A DNA stretch of 64,000 bases from Lutibacter sp. A64 (GTDB taxonomy: Bacteria; Bacteroidota; Bacteroidia; Flavobacteriales; Flavobacteriaceae): positions 2,684,001 to 2,748,000 of the forward strand of contig NZ_CP092487.1 of assembly GCF_022429565.1 (NCBI RefSeq), given 5' to 3'. The notes below the pieces were generated by a model, which worked only from the letters and a program-made list of their open reading frames with translations, was not told where the DNA came from and searched no databases. Positions 55,408 to 64,000 of this stretch are shown here, piece by piece (the stretch's first letter is position 1; every line of letters begins with the position of its first letter). The translations under genes were made by a program, and so were the position numbers.

Positions 55408-56664
55408 ATGAAAAAAACACTTTTTTTACTCATCCTATTCTTTTCTCAAATACTATTTTCTCAAGAAAAATTAAACTTAGAAACCTGTTATTCTCTATTG
55501 AATAAAAATTATCCTTTAGCAAAACAATTAGATATTTTTACTAAACAAAACAACATAGATTTAGCAACTATTTCAACCAATAAATTACCTAAGTTGGAGT
55601 TGGGCGCACAATCAACCTACCAGTCTGATGTTACAAAAATGCCGATTTCAATTCCAAATATCACAGTTGAACCACCAAATAAAGACCAATACAAAGCAAC
55701 ACTTTCAATTAATCAACTTATTTATAACGGAGGCAAAATAGATGCTACAAAAAAAGTGAGTGAAGCTACTTTAAAAGAACAAAAAAAAAATATTGAAGTA
55801 AGTTTATACCAACTAAAAAACAGTGTAAATGCATACTATTTTTCTATATTACTTTTTAATGAAAAAATTGAATTATTACACGCTAAAAAAAAGCTTTTAG
55901 AGAGCAAATTAACAGAGGTTAAAGCAGGAATTAAATTTGGAGCATTATTACCAAGTTCAGACAGTGTTATAGAAGTAGAACTATTAAAAATTAAACAACA
56001 ATTAGAAGAAATTAATTTAAATAAAAACAGCTTAATTACTTCTTTATCGCAGCTTATTGGCACTTCAATTTCAACAACAACAGCATTTGAAAACCCAACT
56101 ATTTCAACAGATTTTAATTCCGAATTAAAAAGACCTGAATTAACACTATTTCAACTTCAAAAAGAAAAAATTGAGTCTTCAGAAAAGCTTCTTTCAAAAC
56201 AAAACGCACCCAATTTAATAGGTTTTGCTACAGGAGGTTATGGAAATCCTGGTTTAAACATGCTAGATAATTCTTTTCAAACTTATTACCAAGTTGGTAT
56301 TAAATTAAATTGGACAGTTTTTGATTGGAATGCAACAAAAAAACAACAAGAATCTTTATTAATAAACAAAGAAATTGTTGATAATAAAAAACAAGTTTTT
56401 GAATTAAACACAAACATCCAATTACAACAAAAACAAACAGACATTAACAAGCTTTCTAGCCTTATAAATTCAGACAAAGAAATTATTGAATTACGAAAAC
56501 AGGTAGTAGATGCTGCGGCATCTCAACTAAAAAATGGCGTTATAACTTCATCTGCATTTATTACAGAAGTAACCAATCTATTTGAAGCCGAAAACAGCTT
56601 ACGCACACATAAAATTGAAATGCTTTTAGAAAAAGCAAACTACAACATTTTAAAAGGAAATTAA
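55408..56664 (+). CDS. TolC family outer-membrane efflux protein
   Basis: A 418-residue outer-membrane channel protein with signal peptide MKKTLFLLILFFSQILFSQ. Two copies of the long coiled-coil/beta pattern (about 20-200 and 230-418) as in TolC, with segments such as LSINQLIYNGGKIDATKK and KLNWTVFDWNATKKQQE. It forms the outer-membrane exit duct of an efflux system with the HlyD-like and ABC products encoded next. It ends 2 bases before the next ATG. Confidence 0.9.
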   Translation: MKKTLFLLILFFSQILFSQEKLNLETCYSLLNKNYPLAKQLDIFTKQNNIDLATISTNKLPKLELGAQSTYQSDVTKMPISIPNITVEPPNKDQYKATLSINQLIYNGGKIDATKKVSEATLKEQKKNIEVSLYQLKNSVNAYYFSILLFNEKIELLHAKKKLLESKLTEVKAGIKFGALLPSSDSVIEVELLKIKQQLEEINLNKNSLITSLSQLIGTSISTTTAFENPTISTDFNSELKRPELTLFQLQKEKIESSEKLLSKQNAPNLIGFATGGYGNPGLNMLDNSFQTYYQVGIKLNWTVFDWNATKKQQESLLINKEIVDNKKQVFELNTNIQLQQKQTDINKLSSLINSDKEIIELRKQVVDAAASQLKNGVITSSAFITEVTNLFEAENSLRTHKIEMLLEKANYNILKGN

Positions 56665-56666
56665 TT

Positions 56667-57554
56667 ATGAATAATTACAAAATACTACTCTTAATTTTAG
56701 CCGTAACAAGCAGCTTACTCTCTTGCAATAATAACGAGAGAGCAGATGGTTACGGTAATTTTGAAGCTACAGAAATTACAATTTCAGCTGAAAATAATGG
56801 AAAATTATTACACTTTGAAATTGAAGAAGGCACAACTCTAAAAAAAGGAGATTTTATTGGTTATATAGATACCATATCTTTAGCTTTAAAAAAACAACAA
56901 TTACTTATTTCTAAAGAAATTGTTTATTCAAAATCCAAAGGAGTTCTATCTCAAATAAACGTGTTAAATGCCGAATTAAAAACTGCTAAAATCTCAAAAA
57001 ACAGAATCGAAAATCTACTTAAAGAAAATGCCGCAACAAAACAACAATTAGATGCCATAGATGGTAAAATTGATGTTTTAAACCAACAAATAAGAAGTAT
57101 TGAAATCCAAAATGCACCTATAGTTAACGAATTAAAAAATTTAGATATTCAATTAGAACAAATCCAAGATCAACTTAAAAAAAGTAACATTATAAATCCT
57201 GTTACAGGAACTGTTTTAGTAAAATATGCAGAACCAAACGAACTAGTTTCTTTTGGAAAACCACTTTATAAAATTGCAGATTTAAACACTATGCAATTAC
57301 GAGTTTATGTTAATGAAACTCAATTATCAAACATTAAAATAGGACAAGAAGTAACCATAAAAATTGATGAAGGAGACACCATGAAAAATTATACAGGAAC
57401 AATTTCATGGATTGCTTCTGAAGCAGAATTCACACCAAAAATAATTCAAACAAAAGAAGAACGCGTAGCATTGGTATATGCAGTAAAAATTAATGTTGTA
57501 AACGATGGAAGCTTAAAAATAGGAATGCCTGCAGAAATGTGGATTTCAGAATAA
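56667..57554 (+). CDS. HlyD-family membrane fusion lipoprotein (YbhG-like)
   Basis: A 295-residue periplasmic adaptor. The N-terminus LLILAVTSSLLSCNNNE is a lipoprotein signal. Residues 35-95 and 160-200 form the split biotinyl-lipoyl-like domain (GNFEATEITISAENNGKLLHFE; NIINPVTGTVLVKYAEPNELV), with a coiled coil between them. It links the inner-membrane ABC transporter to the TolC-like channel. It fits the E. coli YbhG role. ABC gene follows after 16 bases. Confidence 0.9.
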   Translation: MNNYKILLLILAVTSSLLSCNNNERADGYGNFEATEITISAENNGKLLHFEIEEGTTLKKGDFIGYIDTISLALKKQQLLISKEIVYSKSKGVLSQINVLNAELKTAKISKNRIENLLKENAATKQQLDAIDGKIDVLNQQIRSIEIQNAPIVNELKNLDIQLEQIQDQLKKSNIINPVTGTVLVKYAEPNELVSFGKPLYKIADLNTMQLRVYVNETQLSNIKIGQEVTIKIDEGDTMKNYTGTISWIASEAEFTPKIIQTKEERVALVYAVKINVVNDGSLKIGMPAEMWISE

Positions 57555-57570
57555 TTGCTTTATATTAAAA

Positions 57571-58473
57571 ATGAGTATTTCTGTAAAAAATATTAGCAAA
57601 TCGTACAAAAAAGTAAATGCTTTACAAAACATTACTTTCAATATAAAAGAAGGTGAATTATTTGGACTAATTGGACCAGATGGAGCAGGCAAAACAACCT
57701 TATTCAGAATTTTAACCACACTTTTAATTCCAAATCAAGGAAAAGCTACAGTCGCCAATTTTGACATTCTTAAAGATTACAAAAAAATCAGAAATAATGT
57801 AGGATATATGCCTGGACGGTTTTCGCTGTATCAAGATTTAACTGTTGAAGAAAATTTAGAATTTTTCGCTACAATTTTTGGAACTACCATTCAGCAAAAT
57901 TACGATTTAATAAAAGATATTTACATTCAAATTGAACCTTTTAAAACCCGAAGAGCAGGAAAACTATCTGGCGGAATGAAACAAAAATTAGCGCTTTGTT
58001 GCGCTTTAATTCATAAACCTAAAGTACTATTTTTAGATGAACCAACCACTGGTGTTGATCCTGTTTCACGAAAAGAATTTTGGGAAATGTTAAAACGTTT
58101 ACAAACTAAGGGAATTACCATTTTAGTTTCTACACCTTATATGGATGAGGCCGCTTTATGCGATAGAATTGCGCTTATTCAAGACGGAAAAATTCTAGAA
58201 ATTGACACACCAAAAGCTATTGTAAAACACTATCCAAATCCAATATATAATATTCGTTCCAATAATATGTATCAATTAATAAACAGTTTAAATGAGTATA
58301 AATATAAGCACAGTGTCTATCCTTTTGGTGAATTTGTACACTATACAGATAGCAGAACAGATTTTAACCCAAAAGAGATAAAAACATATTTAGAATCTAA
58401 AAACTTTTATAATATAGAAATTGAAGAAACACAACCAACCATAGAAGATACTTTTATGGAATTGGCAAAGTAA
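57571..58473 (+). CDS. ABC transporter ATP-binding protein (NBD1, YbhF-like)
   Basis: A 300-residue ATP-binding subunit. Walker A is GPDGAGKTTLF, the signature is LSGGMKQKLALC and Walker B is VLFLDEPTTGVDP. The H-loop histidine is missing: the motif reads VSTPYMDEA where His would be expected. The domain corresponds to the first half of E. coli YbhF. An extra C-terminal stretch of about 80 residues follows the core. It pairs with the next ABC gene, whose signature is degenerate, giving one complete and one degenerate ATP site. A 125-base gap with a dispersed repeat separates the two. Confidence 0.92.
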   Translation: MSISVKNISKSYKKVNALQNITFNIKEGELFGLIGPDGAGKTTLFRILTTLLIPNQGKATVANFDILKDYKKIRNNVGYMPGRFSLYQDLTVEENLEFFATIFGTTIQQNYDLIKDIYIQIEPFKTRRAGKLSGGMKQKLALCCALIHKPKVLFLDEPTTGVDPVSRKEFWEMLKRLQTKGITILVSTPYMDEAALCDRIALIQDGKILEIDTPKAIVKHYPNPIYNIRSNNMYQLINSLNEYKYKHSVYPFGEFVHYTDSRTDFNPKEIKTYLESKNFYNIEIEETQPTIEDTFMELAK

Positions 58474-58551
58474 ATAAAGACCAATATAGAGCGAATTTGC
58501 GTCGACCTGAACCTGTTTAAGGTTCTCATAATAATTGAAAAACTATATAGT

Positions 58552-58579
58552 GAGATTCTGAAACAAATTTAGAATGACG
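58552..58579. repeat. Dispersed small palindromic repeat inside the efflux operon
   Basis: GAGATTCTGAAACAAATTTA-type arm ending in AGAATGACG, with stems ATTCT and AGAAT. It lies in the 125-base gap between the two ABC genes. A small hairpin GAACC/GGTTC (58509-58525) is just before it. Confidence 0.55.
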
Positions 58580-58598
58580 AGTTTAATAATGAAGAAAA

Positions 58599-59324
58599 AT
58601 GAAACAAGAAAATGTAATACACGTTGAAAACCTTACCAAAAAATTTGGAGATTTTACGGCTGTAAATAACATTACTTTCGAAGTTAAAAAAGGTGAAATA
58701 TTTGGTTTTTTAGGAGCCAATGGAGCAGGAAAAACCACCGCAATGAAAATGTTGATTGGAATCTCCACACCAACATCTGGAGCAGCAAATGTAGCCGGTT
58801 TTAATGTGTTTACAAATGCCGAAGCAATTAAAAAAAATATTGGCTATATGAGTCAGAAATTTGCTTTGTATGATGATTTAACTGTAAAAGAAAATATTAC
58901 ATTTTTTGGAGGTATTTATGGCTTAAATCGTAAACAAATAAATGAAAAAAGATGCCAGTTAGTTGAAGAATTAGGCTTGCAAAACATTACAAACAAACTT
59001 GTAGGCTCGTTACCACTAGGTTGGAAACAAAAAATATCTTTTTCGGTAGCTCTTTTACACAATCCAAAAATTGTGTTTTTAGATGAACCAACTGGTGGTG
59101 TAGATCCAATTACTAGACGTCAATTTTGGGAAATGATTTATAAAGCGGCTCACCAAGGCACTACCATTTTTGTAACAACGCATTATATGGACGAGGCGGA
59201 ATATTGCGATAGAGTATCTATAATGGTAAACGGTAAAATTGAAGCTTTAGATACACCTAAAAAATTAAAAGAACAATTTAATGTAAATAATATGAATGAT
59301 GTGTTTTTAAAATTAGCAAGGTAA
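58599..59324 (+). CDS. ABC transporter ATP-binding protein (NBD2, YbhF-like)
   Basis: A 241-residue ATP-binding subunit. Walker A is GANGAGKTTAM, Walker B VFLDEPTGGVDP and the H-loop histidine is present (FVTTHYMDEAEYCDR). The signature is degenerate, SLPLGWKQKIS instead of LSGGQ. It matches the second half of E. coli YbhF. With NBD1 it would form a heterodimer where the complete site uses NBD2's ATP motifs and NBD1's signature. It is followed by two permease genes. Confidence 0.92.
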   Translation: MKQENVIHVENLTKKFGDFTAVNNITFEVKKGEIFGFLGANGAGKTTAMKMLIGISTPTSGAANVAGFNVFTNAEAIKKNIGYMSQKFALYDDLTVKENITFFGGIYGLNRKQINEKRCQLVEELGLQNITNKLVGSLPLGWKQKISFSVALLHNPKIVFLDEPTGGVDPITRRQFWEMIYKAAHQGTTIFVTTHYMDEAEYCDRVSIMVNGKIEALDTPKKLKEQFNVNNMNDVFLKLAR

Positions 59325-59346
59325 ACCAACTAACAGTAAGTAAATT

Positions 59347-60453
59347 ATGAAACGTTTTATAGGATTTATAAAAAAAGAATTTTACCATATTATTAGAGAT
59401 AAACGTTCGTTGTTTATTCTTTTTGGTATGCCAATTGCACAAATAATGTTATTTGGTTTCGCCATTACCAACGAAATCAACAATGTAGATATTGCTATTT
59501 TAGACCATTCAAAAGATGTAACAACCAAAGAAATTATTAATAAAATTTCAGCTTCAAAATATTTCAGCATTAAGCAAATGCTAGAAAAAGAAGAAGATAT
59601 TGCTTCAGTCTTTAAAAAGGGCCACGTTAAAGCAGTTTTAAATTTTGAACAAAACTTTAGTGAGAATTTAATTAAAGAAAATAAAGCTAACATACAAATT
59701 GTTACAGATGCTACAAACCCAAACACAGCCAATACAATTAGTAATTATATTAATGCTATTGTAATTCAATATCAAAAAGAATTAAATAAAAATAGTGTCT
59801 CTAATTACCAAATAAACACCAAAACACGCTTGGTTTACAATCCAGAATTAAAAAGCGTATATATGTTTGTACCTGGTGTAATGACAATGATTCTTATGCT
59901 AGTATCTGCTATGATGACATCTATTTCCATAACCAGAGAAAAAGAATTAGGAACAATGGAAATTCTATTAGTATCACCTCTAAAACCTTTTCAGGTTATT
60001 ATTGGTAAAGTTTTTCCGTATATTTTTCTATCTATAATTAATGCAATCATTATTATTTTATTAAGCATTTTTATTTTTAAAATGCCTGTTCAAGGAAGTT
60101 TATTTTTATTAGGATTAGAAAGCGTGTTATTCATTATAACATCACTAGCATTAGGTATTTTAATTTCAACAATTTCTGCCACACAACAAACCGCTATGAT
60201 GATTTCTTTAATGGGATTAATGCTCCCTGTTATTTTGTTATCTGGCTTTATTTTTCCTATTTCAAGTATGCCTTTACCAATGCAAGTAATAAGTAATATT
60301 GTTCCTGCCAAATGGTTTATAATTATTATAAAAGGCATTATGTTAAAGGGTGTTGGGTTGCAATATATCTGGAAAGAAACGCTGATTTTAGCAGGAATGA
60401 CTGTTTTTTTTATTGGATTAAGTGTAAAGAAATATAAAATAAGATTAGAATAA
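59347..60453 (+). CDS. ABC-2 type transporter permease (YbhS-like)
   Basis: A 368-residue membrane protein with one helix near the N-terminus (about 20-40), a large periplasmic loop (about 45-165) and five C-terminal helices (from about 170). The start KRFIGFIKKEFYHIIRDKRSL and the loop EKELGTMEILLVSPLKPFQVIIGK are classic for ABC-2 exporters. It probably pairs with the next gene to form the transmembrane pore, in the role of YbhS/YbhR. Follows NBD2 after 22 bases. Confidence 0.92.
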   Translation: MKRFIGFIKKEFYHIIRDKRSLFILFGMPIAQIMLFGFAITNEINNVDIAILDHSKDVTTKEIINKISASKYFSIKQMLEKEEDIASVFKKGHVKAVLNFEQNFSENLIKENKANIQIVTDATNPNTANTISNYINAIVIQYQKELNKNSVSNYQINTKTRLVYNPELKSVYMFVPGVMTMILMLVSAMMTSISITREKELGTMEILLVSPLKPFQVIIGKVFPYIFLSIINAIIIILLSIFIFKMPVQGSLFLLGLESVLFIITSLALGILISTISATQQTAMMISLMGLMLPVILLSGFIFPISSMPLPMQVISNIVPAKWFIIIIKGIMLKGVGLQYIWKETLILAGMTVFFIGLSVKKYKIRLE

Positions 60454-60528
60454 GTTTTATAATTTTTGAAGGAACATAAAAATATTAAAAACACCTGATA
60501 CAGAATACTAGTTACCAGATACTACAAA

Positions 60529-61650
60529 ATGAAAACAATACTATACATAATACAAAAGGAATTCAAACAAATCTTTAGAAATAAAGGAATGCTTCCTATT
60601 ATTTTTATTATGCCTATAATGCAGCTTTTAATATTAGCAAATGCAGCTACTTTTGATATTAAAAATATTAAGTTTGGATATATTGATAATGATCGCACAT
60701 CAACCTCAAGAGAATTAATTGAAAAATTTAATGCTTCAACATATTTTAATGTACTAACAGATTTTCCTTCAGAAAAATTAGCTAGTTCAGAAATGTTAAA
60801 CGGAAAAGTAGATGTTGTTTTAGAAATTCCACAATATTTTGAACGCGACTTACAAGCAGAAAAATACAATAGTTTAGGTGTAACCATTAATGCAATTGAT
60901 GGTGCAGCAGCAGGAGTAGAAAATGTTTATGTTTCTCAAATTATACAACGTTTTAATCAAAAAATAAAAGTGGAGTTATCTCATATTTCAGACACACAAA
61001 TTAAACCCGTATACATTGAGACCATTCCCCTATTTTGGTACAACAAAACCCTAAACTATAAAACGTTTATGGTACCAGGAATATTGGTTTTACTTGTAAC
61101 TATGATTATTTTATTTTTATCTGGAATGAACATTGTAAGAGAAAAAGAAATTGGAACATTAGAGCAAATAAATGTTACACCAATAAAGAAAAGTCAATTT
61201 ATAATAGGTAAACTTTTCCCATTTTGGATAATAGGATTAGGTCTATTATCCGTTGGATTAATTATAACAAAACTTGTATTTAATGTTCCAATGGTTGGTA
61301 GCTTAGCACTTATGTATTTATACACTTCCGTTTATATTTTAGTAATTTTAGGTATTGGCCTATTTATTTCAAATTTTACAGACACACAGCAACAAGCTAT
61401 GTTTATCTCTTGGTTTTTTATGGTTATTTTTATTCTAATGAGTGGTTTATTTACACCTATAGAAAGTATGCCTAAATGGGCTCAAGTAATAACAGAATTT
61501 AATCCAATAAGATACTTTGTAGAAATTATGCGAATGGTAATGTTAAAAGGATCTGGACTTAACGACATACTTCCTCAACTAATAAAAACAACTATTTACG
61601 CAGTTATTATGAATGGTTTGGCTGTTTGGAGCTATAAAAAAACAAATTAA
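60529..61650 (+). CDS. ABC-2 type transporter permease (YbhR-like)
   Basis: A 373-residue membrane protein of the same fold as its neighbour (KTILYIIQKEFKQIFRNKGMLPI start; EKEIGTLEQINVTPIKKSQFIIGK after the loop). One N-terminal helix, a 130-residue periplasmic domain and five C-terminal helices. The last gene of the efflux operon; its stop overlaps that of the convergent YdjM-like gene by a shared TTAA (61647-61650). Substrate unknown; relatives export drugs or sodium. Confidence 0.92.
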   Translation: MKTILYIIQKEFKQIFRNKGMLPIIFIMPIMQLLILANAATFDIKNIKFGYIDNDRTSTSRELIEKFNASTYFNVLTDFPSEKLASSEMLNGKVDVVLEIPQYFERDLQAEKYNSLGVTINAIDGAAAGVENVYVSQIIQRFNQKIKVELSHISDTQIKPVYIETIPLFWYNKTLNYKTFMVPGILVLLVTMIILFLSGMNIVREKEIGTLEQINVTPIKKSQFIIGKLFPFWIIGLGLLSVGLIITKLVFNVPMVGSLALMYLYTSVYILVILGIGLFISNFTDTQQQAMFISWFFMVIFILMSGLFTPIESMPKWAQVITEFNPIRYFVEIMRMVMLKGSGLNDILPQLIKTTIYAVIMNGLAVWSYKKTN

Positions 61651-62645
61651 TTTCCCTTTAAACGAACCCACAAATCTGACAATAACTTTTTGCCATCACG
61701 TCTATCTTTTGGTTCCTCTATAAATGTTAATCCTCCTAAATTATCAACTGCTATTTTATATTTAAAAACAAAATTTTGAGATGCTGGCTCTAAACTTAAA
61801 AGTCCAAAACGTAAATCGTTGAAATACAGATTCCCTTTATCTTGAGATATAATATACCATCCTTTAGAAATTGAAATCATACGTTTTACTTTGTTATTTT
61901 CAACAAGATTTCCTAATAAATGATGATTTTTAGGATAACTTTCAAAATTGATTGGTTTTGAATCAAAAAATGAATAATTGGCTAATAAATATGAGTCCTC
62001 AGTTTCTACATTAGCACTCCAAAGTATTGTATTTAAAAGTGAAGGCCGTGTATCTAATTGTATATAATTTATATCTTGTTTATCCAATGCAGATTCAAAT
62101 TGGTTAAAAGCTATCCACTTTAATAAAAATGTAAGCACTAAATAGGATGAACTTATTATTAAACCAATATTATTATAGAATCTTCTTTTTTTTGCTAATC
62201 GTTTTTGAAACATAGCTAAAATTAAAAACACTAAAAAAGGTACTGTATACAAAGGGTCGATTACAAAAACTGTTTTTAAAGCTAATCTAAAATCAATAGG
62301 CCAAAACACCTGTGTACCCCAAGTGGTGTGTGCATCTAAAATGGAATGTGTAAAAAATGCCCAGAAAAATAACCAAAACCAACCTTTAAAATTTTTATAC
62401 ATCTCATATTTGGAAACAATCCAACCAAAAATAAAAGCAAAAAGCACTGCAAACACAATAGAATGTGTAAATCCGCGATGTATAGAAATTGCAGTTACAG
62501 TATCTGTAAAATACGAAGAAATTATATCTAAATCAGGAATAGTACCAGCAATTGCACCATAAAGCATTGCTTTATTTCCAACTTTTTTACCTAAAACAGC
62601 CTCTCCAACGGCAGCTCCTAATACTATTTGAGTTAATGAATCCAT
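61647..62645 (-). CDS. YdjM/DUF457-type metal-dependent membrane hydrolase
   Basis: A 332-residue membrane protein with several hydrophobic helices in its first 190 residues. The family marks are MDSLTQIVLGAAVGEAVLG, AGTIPDLDII, HRGFTHSIVF and HSILDAHTTWGTQVF; these His/Asp residues suggest a metal site, and relatives are called metal-dependent hydrolases, though the reaction is unknown. The C-terminal 140 residues are a soluble tail specific to Bacteroidota. Convergent with the permease gene, sharing stop bases. Confidence 0.87.
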   Translation of the reverse strand: MDSLTQIVLGAAVGEAVLGKKVGNKAMLYGAIAGTIPDLDIISSYFTDTVTAISIHRGFTHSIVFAVLFAFIFGWIVSKYEMYKNFKGWFWLFFWAFFTHSILDAHTTWGTQVFWPIDFRLALKTVFVIDPLYTVPFLVFLILAMFQKRLAKKRRFYNNIGLIISSSYLVLTFLLKWIAFNQFESALDKQDINYIQLDTRPSLLNTILWSANVETEDSYLLANYSFFDSKPINFESYPKNHHLLGNLVENNKVKRMISISKGWYIISQDKGNLYFNDLRFGLLSLEPASQNFVFKYKIAVDNLGGLTFIEEPKDRRDGKKLLSDLWVRLKGN

Positions 62646-62905
62646 AAAGTTTTCAAAAGTAAGTCTTGTAATTCAGATAACATAAAATATTTAATTTTTG
62701 GCAGTAATAAGTTTATTAAACAATTACAGAACTTACTAAAACCAAACAAAAAGTATAGAATATTATCACAAAAAGAATGGCTTCTCTAAACACCTCCTAA
62801 AGTTGAAGCCCTCAAAATTCAAATATTAGCAAGCATACAACCCTTAAAATAATAATTTCTTAAGAAAAGATTTTAAGAACTTCAATTAAAACAATCTCAA
62901 TTTTG

Positions 62906-62913
62906 TAATTTTG
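62906..62913 (+). promoter_or_regulatory. -7 element of sufS
   Basis: TAATTTTG matches TAnnTTTG, 27 bases before the ATG at 62941. No clear TTG -33 box. The 62646-62940 gap holds nothing else I can support. Confidence 0.5.
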
Positions 62914-62940
62914 TATTTAGAATCATTCTAAAAAACAAAA

Positions 62941-64000
62941 ATGATAGATATTGATAAAATTAGAGCTGATTTTCCTATTCTAAAAGAAACAGTAAATGGA
63001 AAACCATTAGTTTATTTAGACAATGCCGCAACTACTCAAAAACCACAAGTTGTAATAGATTCCATTGTAAATTATTATACCACTATAAATTCAAATATTC
63101 ATAGAGGTGTTCATACTTTAAGTCAAAAAGCAACAGATGCATATGAACAAGCTCGTATAAAATTACAACAGCACTTTAATGCAAAAAAAAGTTACGAAAT
63201 TATACTTACTTCCGGTACAACACACAGTATCAATATTGTTGCTACGGGTTTTACTTCATTATTAAATAAAGGTGATGAAATTATAGTTTCTGCCTTAGAG
63301 CATCATTCAAATATAGTTCCTTGGCAAATGTTATGTGAACGTACTGGAGCTATTTTAAAAGTAATTCCAATGAATTTAGATGGTGATTTAGTACTTTCTG
63401 AATACGACAAATTACTTTCAGATAAAACAAAACTAGTTTTTGTAAATCACGTTTCAAATGCATTAGGTACCATAAATCCTATTGAAGAAATTATTAAAAA
63501 AGCACACAACGTAGGTGCAGCCGTTTTAATTGATGGTGCACAAAGTTGCCCACATATAAAACCAGATGTACAAACCTTAGATGTTGATTTTTATGTAGCA
63601 TCTGCACACAAATTATGTGGCCCAACAGGCGTTGGAATTTTATACGGAAAAGAGGAGTGGCTAAACAAATTACCGCCATACCAAGGTGGTGGTGAAATGA
63701 TAAAACAGGTGACTTTTGAAAAGACTACTTATGCCGATTTACCTCATAAATTTGAAGCCGGAACTCCAAATATTGCTGGCGGAATAGCCTTTGGAACTGC
63801 TATTGATTATATGAACAATATTGGCTTTGATAATATTACCGCATATGAAGATAAATTATTAAAGTATGCAACCAAAAAACTACTTGAAATTGAAGGTTTA
63901 AAAATTTATGGAACTTCAAAACATAAAACTGCCGTAATTTCATTTAATATTGGAAACATTCATCCGTATGATATTGGTTCAATTATAGATAAATTAGGAA
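62941..64000 (+). CDS. sufS: SufS-type cysteine desulfurase (cut by window edge)
   Basis: The frame is open from the ATG at 62941 to the window end (353 residues visible of about 405). Typical marks are ADFPILKETVNGKPLVYLDNAATTQKP at the N-terminus, HHSNIVPWQ, and the PLP lysine K224 in SAHKLCGPTG. This is the group II (SufS) type. The catalytic cysteine would lie past the window. It removes sulfur from cysteine for Fe-S cluster assembly, usually within a suf operon; the rest of that operon is not visible here. Confidence 0.95.
   Translation, partial: MIDIDKIRADFPILKETVNGKPLVYLDNAATTQKPQVVIDSIVNYYTTINSNIHRGVHTLSQKATDAYEQARIKLQQHFNAKKSYEIILTSGTTHSINIVATGFTSLLNKGDEIIVSALEHHSNIVPWQMLCERTGAILKVIPMNLDGDLVLSEYDKLLSDKTKLVFVNHVSNALGTINPIEEIIKKAHNVGAAVLIDGAQSCPHIKPDVQTLDVDFYVASAHKLCGPTGVGILYGKEEWLNKLPPYQGGGEMIKQVTFEKTTYADLPHKFEAGTPNIAGGIAFGTAIDYMNNIGFDNITAYEDKLLKYATKKLLEIEGLKIYGTSKHKTAVISFNIGNIHPYDIGSIIDKLG

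Overview
The window is a 64 kb stretch of a low-GC Bacteroidota chromosome, most likely from a marine or environmental Flavobacteriaceae; the genus cannot be fixed from the sequence alone. The evidence is a type IX secretion (T9SS) sorting domain on three gene products, a PorP/SprF-family protein, a type B (gliding-motility-type) C-terminal domain, Bacteroidota-type -7 promoter motifs (TAnnTTTG), leaderless-looking ribosome sites, and the large Bacteroidota-type PurF. Nothing indicates a prophage, plasmid, insertion sequence or CRISPR array.

Layout. 1-5.6 kb: the 3' end of purF, then an MBL-fold hydrolase with a lipoprotein subtilase, then an M1 peptidase. 5.6-9.3 kb (minus strand): YwbE, a PolB-type 3'-5' exonuclease and two secreted lamin-tail-like proteins with type A T9SS tails. 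9.8-11.5 kb: a PhoB/PhoR-like two-component pair. 11.6-16.9 kb (minus): purD, a conserved protein with a nucleoside-phosphorylase-like C-terminus, an S41 protease and rnpA. 17-25 kb: an acyl-CoA dehydrogenase of the glutaryl-CoA type, a stand-alone LuxE-like protein, an ECF sigma factor with a membrane/beta-barrel partner, an ALDH7-type aldehyde dehydrogenase and an OlsF-like bifunctional acyltransferase. 25-37 kb: mostly housekeeping genes (aspartate kinase, GNAT, fbp, sod, tRNA-Cys, folB, glnS, yraN, a thioesterase, a DUF134/NifX-like pair, two TlpA-like thioredoxins, cvpA).

37-53 kb (minus) is the standout. A surface-protein locus encodes a giant protein of about 4,435 residues with a type B T9SS tail, followed by PorP/SprF and an OmpA-family protein. 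The arrangement resembles the sprB-sprF region of gliding flavobacteria. As sequenced, the giant gene is broken by a one-base deletion about 830 bases from its start (near 52067). 53-62 kb: a serine hydrolase, then a divergent TetR-TolC-HlyD-ABC-ABC-permease-permease efflux operon related to E. coli cecR-ybhGFSR, with a possible TetR operator. 62-64 kb: a YdjM-type membrane protein and the start of sufS.

Intergenic regions hold several strong bidirectional hairpin terminators, a dispersed small palindromic repeat family (ends like GAG...TGACG) and a structured element at 29.5 kb that may be a non-coding RNA. Functional links: PurF and PurD belong to purine synthesis; the glutaryl-CoA dehydrogenase-like and ALDH7-like enzymes could both act in lysine breakdown; the giant adhesin, PorP and OmpA proteins probably form one cell-surface module.
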